Assembly: GCA_012839295.1 (NCBI GenBank) | Contig: DUNO01000017.1 | Span: 1 to 64,000, forward strand | DNA from: Clostridiales bacterium | GTDB lineage: Bacteria > Bacillota > Clostridia > Lachnospirales > Lachnospiraceae | Length of the DNA stretch: 64,000 nt | Reading direction: 5' to 3' | Shown here: positions 54,871 to 61,898 of the stretch, piece after piece | Numbering within the stretch: position 1 is the stretch's first letter | Layout of the letters: every line of letters starts with the position of its first letter | Notes under the pieces: model-generated | Database searches by the model: none | What the model was told of the DNA's origin: nothing | What the model saw: the letters and a program-made list of their open reading frames with translations, nothing else | Position numbers and translations under genes: made by a program

Positions 54871-54899
54871 ATAATACTGCATATGATCTGCTCTGACAA
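54871..54899 (-). promoter_or_regulatory. Promoter of the LacI gene
   Basis: Minus-strand TTGTCA (54894-54899), 17-base spacer, TATTAT (54871-54876). The sequence around the -10 (CAGTATTATTAA) is the same as in the symporter promoter at 58.1 kb. It overlaps the gap after the first sulfatase gene. Confidence 0.6.
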
Positions 54900-54909
54900 G
54901 GGATTCCCC

Positions 54910-56529
54910 TTACTTTTTCTTGTTTTCCTTCATAAGAAGCCCAACCGCATAGGGGATTACCTGCCCGATTGGCATTCCCTTTCTGATCTGCTCCTTGACC
55001 AGTTCCTCGTGCTGGGGTGGGCAGAAGCTCCTGGCAATTCCCCAGATATACTCTTTTGCAAAACGGCTGTCAAAGGTTCTGGGTACAATATCACAGGTTG
55101 CCTGATACCATTTCAGCATAGCTGTTTTTAGTGATTGTACCATGTCAGAATTCTTATTGTCCTCATAAATATTGAAGCGTTCTCCAGGGTCAGCCTCCAG
55201 GTCATAGAACTCATTTCTTCCAGAAAGGCGTTCCACATATTTATATCTTCCATCAAATATCATGGTTCCTTTTTCGTGGGCTTCCGGGTCGGACTGGGCC
55301 ATTTTCTTTGCCCAATAATCACCCTCTTTCTTAGGATGGCCTCCCTGTCCTTCCGAGTGGCATTCATCGCACTGGAATTCATGGGCAAGGCGTCCTCCCT
55401 CGCAAAATGCATAATCCCGTACCTTATTCTCCCTGTTTTCTATCACCTTACGCAGGCTGATCCCAAAATGGTCATGAGTTGGCTCTACCTGAGCATAATC
55501 CATGGCTGTTGCATAAAAATCCACAAGCTCAACAATGCTTTGCGCGTTTCCGGGATCCACCTTTTCATCCTTGGGAGGCTTGATTAACAGAGGAACCTTT
55601 GTCAGGCAATCTTCAAAGGAATTCTGTGCCTTCTCAGGCAGCCCGAAGTCTCCTGCAAAATCCCCATGGTCGGATAACACAAAGATTGCGCTGTCATCAT
55701 AGATCCCGGCTTCTTTTAAGGCATCGCAGATTTTCCCAAAGATATCATCCACCTTAGCACACTGGGCCAAATAGATGGCCCTTAATTCCTGCCAGGCTTC
55801 TTCGGCAAAATCATCCATGCCCACATAATGATGGAGCGTTTCGATCATTTTGCTTTTCCCCTTTGTTTCCTCCAGCTTTACACGGGGTTTCATCTTGCTT
55901 TTCTGGATTTTATCATAATATTTCTGTTCTACCATATAAGGTGGATGAGGGTTCACAAGCCCTAAAAACAAACACAATGGTTTATCCTCTACAGGATGCA
56001 GAATCCGTTCAATTGCCGCCCCGGTATCCTGCATGTCCTTGTCCTTGTCAATTTCCTTCACACCCTTGAAATGGGAATAAGGATACTTTTCCTCCTTCTG
56101 GTGGGACATCCCTCCCAGCATTTCAGGAGACATGAGTTCGGCCGGCTTTGATACGTCATAATAATAGATTTCGTCTGCATGGCTTTCCACAAGGCCTTCT
56201 ATCTGGCCTGCCACCAGATCATTGCGGCTGTTCATCCACACATAATATCCGGCATTCTTTAATTCCTGGAACAGGCTGGTTTCATCCTCATGCAGTAAAT
56301 GCGCCATCGTACGGTGCCCCCTCACATGGGGATAAAGCCCGGTAGAGAAGCTGCACCGGCTTGGCACACAGACTGGATTTTGGCAATACGCATTTTCAAA
56401 GGATACTGCCTCCGTCCTGGCAAACCGATCCAGATGGGGGGTATATGCCGCTTCATTTCCCATGTGTCCCATTGTGTCCCACCGCATTTCATCAGGATTA
56501 ATAATAATGATATTAGGTTTTCTCCCCAT
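54910..56529 (-). CDS. Cys-type sulfatase
   Basis: Second sulfatase (539 aa). N-terminal NIIIINPDEMRWDTMG with metal-binding Asp, formylglycine Cys 54 in CVPSRCSFSTGLYPH, and the later VLSDHGDFAGDFG metal site. No signal peptide. Start chosen at ATG 56529, eight bases after AAGGAG; a GTG nine bases upstream is less likely because it lies too close to that site. It follows the GPH symporter by 35 bases, so the two are cotranscribed. Different from the neighbour at 52227 in length and sequence, suggesting two sulfate positions or two sugars. Confidence 0.92.
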   Translation of the reverse strand: MGRKPNIIIINPDEMRWDTMGHMGNEAAYTPHLDRFARTEAVSFENAYCQNPVCVPSRCSFSTGLYPHVRGHRTMAHLLHEDETSLFQELKNAGYYVWMNSRNDLVAGQIEGLVESHADEIYYYDVSKPAELMSPEMLGGMSHQKEEKYPYSHFKGVKEIDKDKDMQDTGAAIERILHPVEDKPLCLFLGLVNPHPPYMVEQKYYDKIQKSKMKPRVKLEETKGKSKMIETLHHYVGMDDFAEEAWQELRAIYLAQCAKVDDIFGKICDALKEAGIYDDSAIFVLSDHGDFAGDFGLPEKAQNSFEDCLTKVPLLIKPPKDEKVDPGNAQSIVELVDFYATAMDYAQVEPTHDHFGISLRKVIENRENKVRDYAFCEGGRLAHEFQCDECHSEGQGGHPKKEGDYWAKKMAQSDPEAHEKGTMIFDGRYKYVERLSGRNEFYDLEADPGERFNIYEDNKNSDMVQSLKTAMLKWYQATCDIVPRTFDSRFAKEYIWGIARSFCPPQHEELVKEQIRKGMPIGQVIPYAVGLLMKENKKK

Positions 56530-56564
56530 AATGGCCACTCCTTCTTTCTTTACCTATAACACCT

Positions 56565-57971
56565 TTATTCGCTGGCTGCAGCGGCATTATCTGCGGCTGA
56601 TCTCTCATTCAGCTCTGAGCGGATCTGCTGTATCATCTTGTTATCAATGTTGTAGAAAATAATCGCCAGTGCAGATATTACAGTAAGAATTGTCGGTAAT
56701 CCGAAACGCAGGAAAACAATAGTATCCTTTACCGCAGCGGTCGGTTCAACATTGGCTATAAACCCGGCTAATCCCATAATAAAGCTTGCCAGGAATCCTC
56801 CCAAGGCTGTTCCAAGCTTGTTTGTAAAAGTCAATGAAGCTGTAATTGTGCTATTTCCCCGTAAACCATATTTCCACTCGGAATAGTCTACACATTCCGG
56901 CAGCATGGACCAGCCGAGATTTGAAGGGAAGCGTGAGAAGAAGCTGGTCCACCCCAATGCGACACAAAGGACTGTGGCTGTAGCATTCGGCTGAAACCAT
57001 AGAACTATTAATGAAAGCACACTGATTAAATCACATATAATATAAATCAGCTTCTTGCCAAATCGTTTGGCCAATGGAGGCATGATAAATATAACTACTA
57101 CTGAAGCAATAATAGATATAAATGAGGTTATCATAACCAGATCCATTCTATTTAAAATGTATTTAAAGTAATACACATTCACTGCTGCGGAAACCGCACC
57201 TCCAAGCAGAATACAGAAGAAGGATACCAACAGGGATATTAGGGGACGATTTTTAAAAATTATTTTAAGCTGGTCGGAAATTTTGACCTTAGTTTCCTTC
57301 GTCACCTCAGGTAATGTGGAAAGATTATCATATCTCTTGGCACTTGAAGCACAAATATAAAAGGATATTGCAATGATAATACCGCACATAGCACCAAACC
57401 AAGCCCATCCAATCCGTCCGCCTCCACAGGCCTCAACGATATTTAAACCAAAGCTGGTTATAACTAGCTGGGCGATAATTCCCATTCCCTGCTTTAATGA
57501 GACGATGACATTACGCTGATTGGGATCCTGCGATATAACCGGCGTAAGGGAATGATAAGGAATATTGGCAAAATCTGAAAAGGTTGAGTAAAGGATATAT
57601 GTAACATATACATAAATTATCTTAGCGCTTTCACTTAGCTCCGGTGCATAGAATACTAAGAAGGTAAAGAGACCCAGTAACGGGGCACCGATAATAATCC
57701 ATGGACGGTAACGTCCCAAGCGGGTACGGGTACGATCTCCTAATATACCCATCAGCGGATCGGTAACGGCATCAAAAATACGGGTAACAAGCATTACTCC
57801 TGAAACAACAAGGGCTGAAATTCCCATGACATCCGTATAAAAGTAATTCAGATAAGTCATCATTAGAATAAAGGGAATGTTCGATCCCAATCCGCCAAAG
57901 GAATAGCGGATTATTTCTGAGGTTGTAGCTTTTTGAAACTTGTTGCTTTGACTCTTTCCATTGCTTTTCAT
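56565..57971 (-). CDS. GPH-family sugar-cation symporter
   Basis: Importer of the MFS_2 type (468 aa), about twelve membrane segments, with MGILGDRTRTRLGRYRPW as the typical loop between segments 2 and 3. AGGAGG before the ATG. It is the first gene of the sulfatase unit and probably imports a sulfated mono- or oligosaccharide (inference). The promoter has two LacI palindromes downstream of the -10 box. Confidence 0.9.
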   Translation of the reverse strand: MKSNGKSQSNKFQKATTSEIIRYSFGGLGSNIPFILMMTYLNYFYTDVMGISALVVSGVMLVTRIFDAVTDPLMGILGDRTRTRLGRYRPWIIIGAPLLGLFTFLVFYAPELSESAKIIYVYVTYILYSTFSDFANIPYHSLTPVISQDPNQRNVIVSLKQGMGIIAQLVITSFGLNIVEACGGGRIGWAWFGAMCGIIIAISFYICASSAKRYDNLSTLPEVTKETKVKISDQLKIIFKNRPLISLLVSFFCILLGGAVSAAVNVYYFKYILNRMDLVMITSFISIIASVVVIFIMPPLAKRFGKKLIYIICDLISVLSLIVLWFQPNATATVLCVALGWTSFFSRFPSNLGWSMLPECVDYSEWKYGLRGNSTITASLTFTNKLGTALGGFLASFIMGLAGFIANVEPTAAVKDTIVFLRFGLPTILTVISALAIIFYNIDNKMIQQIRSELNERSAADNAAAASE

Positions 57972-58019
57972 AAAATAGAATCCTCCTAATTATATTTGTC
58001 GGTAATTCTTCCGACATTT

Positions 58020-58035
58020 TTGAAAGCGCTTTCAA
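58020..58035. promoter_or_regulatory. LacI operator, promoter-distal copy
   Basis: TTGAAAGCGCTTTCAA is a perfect 16-bp palindrome located about 50 bases before the symporter ATG. Its centre is 54 bases from the second copy, which allows looping or cooperative binding. Confidence 0.8.
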
Positions 58036-58074
58036 CATTAAACAAAAAAATTCGGCCGTAAAGTTTTCTTATTC

Positions 58075-58088
58075 TGAAAGCGCTTTCA
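58075..58088. promoter_or_regulatory. LacI operator, promoter-proximal copy
   Basis: TGAAAGCGCTTTCA, a perfect 14-bp palindrome about 16 bases downstream of the symporter -10 box, in the place where a bound repressor would block transcription. Confidence 0.8.
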
Positions 58089-58103
58089 ACCATTAACAAT
58101 TTA

Positions 58104-58132
58104 ATAATACTGTATAATATCTTCTGTGGCAA
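58104..58132 (-). promoter_or_regulatory. Promoter of the GPH-sulfatase unit
   Basis: Minus-strand TTGCCA (58127-58132), 17-base spacer, TATTAT (58104-58109). The gene-free stretch 57972-58402 (431 bases) holds this promoter, the two LacI operators, the divergent promoter of the HTH gene, and otherwise AT-rich sequence without other recognisable signals. Confidence 0.65.
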
Positions 58133-58347
58133 TTGCTATTATCTACAAAATATCCAATTATATTTTGGTGTTTTTTCACAATCATCCTGGCTATCAGCAC
58201 CTTGCATCATAGGTATATGGTCTTTGACTTCTAAGCTTATCGGGCTTTTCGGATTCAGCATAAACTTAATGAGTATATTATACACGTTTTTAATATATCA
58301 CTGATATTTTTTTGATTATTTTATAAACCTTTTTGAGTATGTTCGTA

Positions 58348-58376
58348 TTGACAGCATCATACCATTCATGTATAAT
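58348..58376 (+). promoter_or_regulatory. Sigma-A promoter of the HTH-Uma2 pair
   Basis: Consensus TTGACA (58348-58353), exact 17-base spacer, TATAAT (58371-58376). It lies 26 bases upstream of the HTH gene start. It looks strong and constitutive. Confidence 0.8.
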
Positions 58377-58402
58377 GAAATCCGAAAAGGAGTGAACATT
58401 AT

Positions 58403-58633
58403 ATGTCAGTAACGGATAAAGTAAAGGCTTTACTATCCATCAAAGGTAATAAAAATATAGAGCTTGCACAATACTTAGGAATAACACCGCAGTCGTTGCA
58501 AAATAAATTTAATCGCGGAAGTTTTTCAGCTGAGGATCTGATCAAGATAGCTGATTTCCTAAGTTGCTCCTTGGAATTCAGTATTGATGATAAGCAGAAA
58601 ATCGTTCTTAGTATGGAAGACATCAGAGAATAA
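58403..58633 (+). CDS. Small helix-turn-helix protein
   Basis: A 76-aa Xre-like DNA-binding protein. Residues 5-60 form a helix-turn-helix (NIELAQYLGITPQSLQNKFNRGSF, then EDLIKIADFLSCSLEF). AAAGGAG before the ATG. It is 44 bases upstream of the Uma2-type gene on the same strand and probably cotranscribed from the strong promoter. Small HTH genes next to nuclease-fold genes are sometimes regulatory partners, but no toxin-antitoxin family was recognised. Confidence 0.85.
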   Translation: MSVTDKVKALLSIKGNKNIELAQYLGITPQSLQNKFNRGSFSAEDLIKIADFLSCSLEFSIDDKQKIVLSMEDIRE

Positions 58634-58677
58634 CACGAAAGAAGCATTATCAAATGAAAAGGAAAGGAAGTGTTATA

Positions 58678-59226
58678 ATGCCATTACCACAGGAAAGAAA
58701 ATATACCGAGGATGATTACAACAACCTGCCGGAAGATGTCCGAGCTGAACTTATTGACGGGCAGATTTATTATCAGGCGGCGCCAAGCCGTATACATCAA
58801 AAGATACTAATGGAATTGGCGGGAACAATCAGAGATTACATTCGTTCCAATGATGGCTCATGTGAGGTCTACCCTGCTCCATTCGCTGTTAAATTGAATG
58901 AAGATAGCAGTAGTATAGTCGAACCAGATATAAGCGTTATATGCGACACTGGCAAGCTTACAGACAAAGGGTGTACTGGTGCGCCAGATTGGATCATTGA
59001 AATTGTATCCCCTGGGAATTCTAGTCATGATTATATTGTAAAGCTGGGCTTATATAAGGCCACAGGAGTAAGAGAATACTGGATTGTGAATCCGCAGGCT
59101 AAGTCTGTTCTGGTATACTACTTCGATGAAGTAAACCTTGTCCCTAAGTCATATACCTTCAGGGATGAAGTAAAAGCGAATATTTATGATGGTTTGATTA
59201 TTGATCTTTCTACAATTAACATATGA
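58678..59226 (+). CDS. Uma2-family PD-(D/E)XK nuclease-fold protein
   Basis: A 182-aa protein of the Uma2 (DUF820) family. The opening RKYTEDDYNNLPEDVRAELIDGQIYYQAAPS, then VEPDISVICD, then GAPDWIIEIVSPGNSSHDYIVKLGLYKATGVREYWIVNP match the family's restriction-endonuclease-like core, with acidic residues in PD and EIV. I start it at ATG 58678 (MPLPQERKYTE) because AAAGGAAG is just upstream. Function is not established for the family; a role in mobile or defence processes is often suggested. It stands apart from the sugar genes. Confidence 0.87.
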   Translation: MPLPQERKYTEDDYNNLPEDVRAELIDGQIYYQAAPSRIHQKILMELAGTIRDYIRSNDGSCEVYPAPFAVKLNEDSSSIVEPDISVICDTGKLTDKGCTGAPDWIIEIVSPGNSSHDYIVKLGLYKATGVREYWIVNPQAKSVLVYYFDEVNLVPKSYTFRDEVKANIYDGLIIDLSTINI

Positions 59227-59286
59227 GGCACCGTATGCGCATACATGGGTATATCTCTGCTGTAGAGCCCCATCTCCTCCCCAGAT

Positions 59287-59358
59287 CCCTAGCCTTAGGG
59301 TTTCGCCAACATTGGGAAGAATGTTGCGTAATAATAATGGCGGGAAATTCTTCCCGCC
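59287..59358. other. Cluster of three stem-loops in a convergent gap
   Basis: Three small hairpins in a row: CCCTA/TAGGG (59287-59291 and 59296-59300), CAACATT/AATGTTG (59307-59313 and 59320-59326), GGCGGGAA/TTCCCGCC (59339-59346 and 59351-59358). They lie between the convergent Uma2 (+) and esterase (-) genes. No T run clearly marks any as a terminator. The wider gap 59227-59395 contains no gene I can support. Confidence 0.55.
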
Positions 59359-59395
59359 TACGGTGGTCCAAAGAGTTTACACCCAGACCATATTT

Positions 59396-60949
59396 TTACT
59401 GCTCCTTCCATTGCATCAAAAATGGCTTTGCCGGAATATCAGCCTTGTTATATAAATTAACTTGATAATATCCGGTCTTAGCAAATTCAACCGTTACCTG
59501 CTTTGCCTGCTCAAATTGTTCCGATGTGATGATAAGCTGGTCTCCCTCAATCCTTAAGCCGATATTATTGACTTCCGTATCATCAACGGAAATCCGGATG
59601 GCATTCAGGGAATTCCCTTCCATATGTAATCCCTCTCCATGCAAAAACGAGACAATTACCACCCGCCCCTTCTTCTTTATCGACTTAGCTTCCGGCGCAT
59701 CGCTTAGGATATCTTCCCCATACACTTTGTTCCTTGCACATAAAGCCAATCGGTGCCCTACCGGTTTTTTTCTTTTTGGATGAATATCATATTCATCGCC
59801 AACATCTGAGATGGAGATCATATAGCTATCCTTAACCGTTTTGCTTACGGCCTCCTGCTGCTCACGCACAATGATAAATTGATCACCTGTGGAATTCATC
59901 CACTGGCCAAATGGAGGCAATTGAACAAATAGAAATGGCAGATCATCCTTCCAGTCCCTGCGCCAGCATTCGATCATCTTGGAAAATAGCTTTGTATATA
60001 GGCCAGCCTTCGCCGCATCATTTTCTCCCTGATACCAAATTACACCCTTTGATGTGTACCCTGATATCCGGCTTAACATCATTTTATACAGACCGGAAGG
60101 ACGGTTCTCACTATTTGGGCCAACCGCTGCATAATTTTCTGCATAAAGCTTATCTTGCTCCGGCGATGATGTTGTTTGTCCTGATGCGCTGACTAGCTCT
60201 TGAATCATTTCCATGGAATTGATGGAATTCCTCATTAAATAATCCATAATTTTTTTCGACTCCGGCATTTCTTTTCCTTGCCGTATTATCTTATTAATCC
60301 TATAATATTGTTCCAGATCCAGCTTAGTCTCCTGTGCCTCATAATCCGTCAGATAGGAGCTTAACTCTTGATCAGCGGCTAAATATTCTTCTTCAATCCA
60401 CGCTGAAGCAGACGTCCCACCCCAGTTACAACCCACGATGGCTACAGGTACTCTTAATTCTTTTCGTAATTCCATCGCAAAATAAGTTCCTACCGCTGAA
60501 AATTCAGAAGCATGAGCTGGTTGGAGGGTGAGCCATTTATCCCACTTGGAATCATCCTTGAAGCCTTCCTCGCGCTCTCCCTCAAAAGCATATTTTGCTA
60601 CATCATAATATCTAACGTGGTCATCGTCTGCATTTGCAATCACAGCATCTCCTTCCACATCGTATCTTAGGAAGAATTCCATATTGCTCTGCCCACCGGC
60701 AATCCATACTTCACCAATATCTACCCGCTCTAACACTACGCTACCTATCTCCAGCTTGACATTCTCTGCTGCCTCCTGTGCCGGAAGAAAAAATTCAAAG
60801 GATCCCTTAGGAATATCCTCACAAGCGATAAGGTGACCATCTATTTTTATCTTAATCTCCTCAGCTGAATCACTTTCTCCCCAAAACCTGATCGGCTTTT
60901 GTCTTTGTAATGTCATACCACTTTGGAAAATATCGGCCAGCTTAATCAT
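59396..60949 (-). CDS. Sialate O-acetylesterase-like SGNH hydrolase
   Basis: Carbohydrate esterase of the sialate O-acetylesterase type (517 aa). N-terminal beta domain (FQSGMTLQRQKPIRFWGES), then the SGNH core with nucleophile Ser 88 in IAGGQSNMEF, block GCNWGGTSASAW, and WYQGENDAAKAGLY; the catalytic His region lies near GDEYDIHPKRKKPVGHR. A C-terminal beta segment follows. No signal peptide, so it deacetylates imported substrates. GGAGG before the ATG. It stands alone, driven by a promoter with paired TGTTGGAA operators like GH78 and GH43, hence part of the same response though 40 kb away. Confidence 0.9.
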   Translation of the reverse strand: MIKLADIFQSGMTLQRQKPIRFWGESDSAEEIKIKIDGHLIACEDIPKGSFEFFLPAQEAAENVKLEIGSVVLERVDIGEVWIAGGQSNMEFFLRYDVEGDAVIANADDDHVRYYDVAKYAFEGEREEGFKDDSKWDKWLTLQPAHASEFSAVGTYFAMELRKELRVPVAIVGCNWGGTSASAWIEEEYLAADQELSSYLTDYEAQETKLDLEQYYRINKIIRQGKEMPESKKIMDYLMRNSINSMEMIQELVSASGQTTSSPEQDKLYAENYAAVGPNSENRPSGLYKMMLSRISGYTSKGVIWYQGENDAAKAGLYTKLFSKMIECWRRDWKDDLPFLFVQLPPFGQWMNSTGDQFIIVREQQEAVSKTVKDSYMISISDVGDEYDIHPKRKKPVGHRLALCARNKVYGEDILSDAPEAKSIKKKGRVVIVSFLHGEGLHMEGNSLNAIRISVDDTEVNNIGLRIEGDQLIITSEQFEQAKQVTVEFAKTGYYQVNLYNKADIPAKPFLMQWKEQ

Positions 60950-60975
60950 GATTCTCCTCCTTCAAATCAAAACAC

Positions 60976-61050
60976 ATGTTGGAACTTCTTATTTTATTAT
61001 AATACTTAAGAATCACATATCAACCACCAAAATCATGAAAAATGTTGGAA
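60976..61050 (-). promoter_or_regulatory. Promoter with paired TGTTGGAA operators (esterase)
   Basis: Minus-strand TTGATA (61018-61023), 16-base spacer, TATAAT (60996-61001). TGTTGGAA sites at 60977-60984 and 61043-61050, 66 bases apart. The near site is extended as AACACATGTTGGAACTTCT. The region around the -35 (TTTTGGTGGTTGATA) resembles the GH78 promoter (TTTTGATGGTTGATA). Confidence 0.65.
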
Positions 61051-61109
61051 TCTCTGCAAACTAATGATATCAGCAACCACATGACATTAAGGCTGGCAGG
61101 CAAACAGCA

Positions 61110-61898
61110 TTATCCATTCAGCTGCTTAAGAATTCCATGCTTTGTTTCATAGCGATTATGCCATACATGATCCGGGGATTCTAAGACATCTGGAGTTGGT
61201 TCATCATCTGCGTAAACGACAGGTCCCCAGATCAAATCCAAGATATGCCAGGATCTTGCCCCTGCTTGAAGTATCGATGACCTGCAAGTTGCACAATAAA
61301 CTACCACCGGATAATTTTCTAAGGTTTCTACACGCCGCTGCATAACCTTCTTAGCCACCTCCGGATTCACCGGATCCACCATGCCTCCGAAGCCACAGCA
61401 CCTTGTTTTGCCTTTGGAATATCCGGATTCTACATATTTATAACCCAGCTCTGTCAATATCCACCGAATTCCGTCTTGGAGCGCAGTCTCATTCCGTGTG
61501 GTGCAGGAGTCATGGACCGTAAACACCATGTCACTACCCTTAGCCTTTCCCCTTAGCTCACTCGGAATACCTATCAAGGGTAAGATTTCCCATAACGAAT
61601 GTGATTTTGTCCTGCTTTCCCCATCAAAGGTAGCTTTGCAGGTTGGACATGCGAGGATCATTTCTTGAATATTTACATCCTCCATATCCTTCTGAAGATC
61701 AGCAAACCTTTCTTTAAAAAGATCATATTGGCCAACCGATTTTGTTGGTCTGCCACAGCACTTAAGCACTGTAGAAAATTCAGGAAATACAGAGTTTAAA
61801 TAAGCCGTAGTCTTAATAACAGCCTCTGGATTGTAGGATGATAAGCTGCAGCCAGGCATGAAGCCATAGTGTTTGTTTTTATCAATTACTGTTTCCAT
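61110..61898 (-). CDS. HdrB-like (CCG-domain) Fe-S protein
   Basis: A 262-aa protein with two cysteine-rich CCG domains as in heterodisulfide reductase subunit B and related oxidoreductases. First set: Cys 17 (MPGCSLSSYNPEA), CC 47-48 (LKCCGRP), CPTC at 84-87; second set: VHDSC, RCCGFGG, YCATC. Such domains bind an unusual 4Fe-4S cluster and often pass electrons to a flavoprotein partner (family knowledge). Start at ATG 61898; it overlaps the upstream flavoprotein gene by 17 bases, strongly linking the two. Physiological substrate unknown. Confidence 0.88.
   Translation of the reverse strand: METVIDKNKHYGFMPGCSLSSYNPEAVIKTTAYLNSVFPEFSTVLKCCGRPTKSVGQYDLFKERFADLQKDMEDVNIQEMILACPTCKATFDGESRTKSHSLWEILPLIGIPSELRGKAKGSDMVFTVHDSCTTRNETALQDGIRWILTELGYKYVESGYSKGKTRCCGFGGMVDPVNPEVAKKVMQRRVETLENYPVVVYCATCRSSILQAGARSWHILDLIWGPVVYADDEPTPDVLESPDHVWHNRYETKHGILKQLNG

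Noticed and set aside
53763-58088. CcpA cre sites
   Set aside because: The sequences fit the cre consensus loosely, but their clustering around a LacI gene and duplication at one promoter fit local LacI operators better. Dual use cannot be excluded.
58296-58334. Seventh copy of the AGGTT/TATAAAAAATAAT element
   Set aside because: Only the AGGTTTATAAAATAAT part matches, the spacing to a -10 is wrong, and the nearest minus-strand gene is over 300 bases away.
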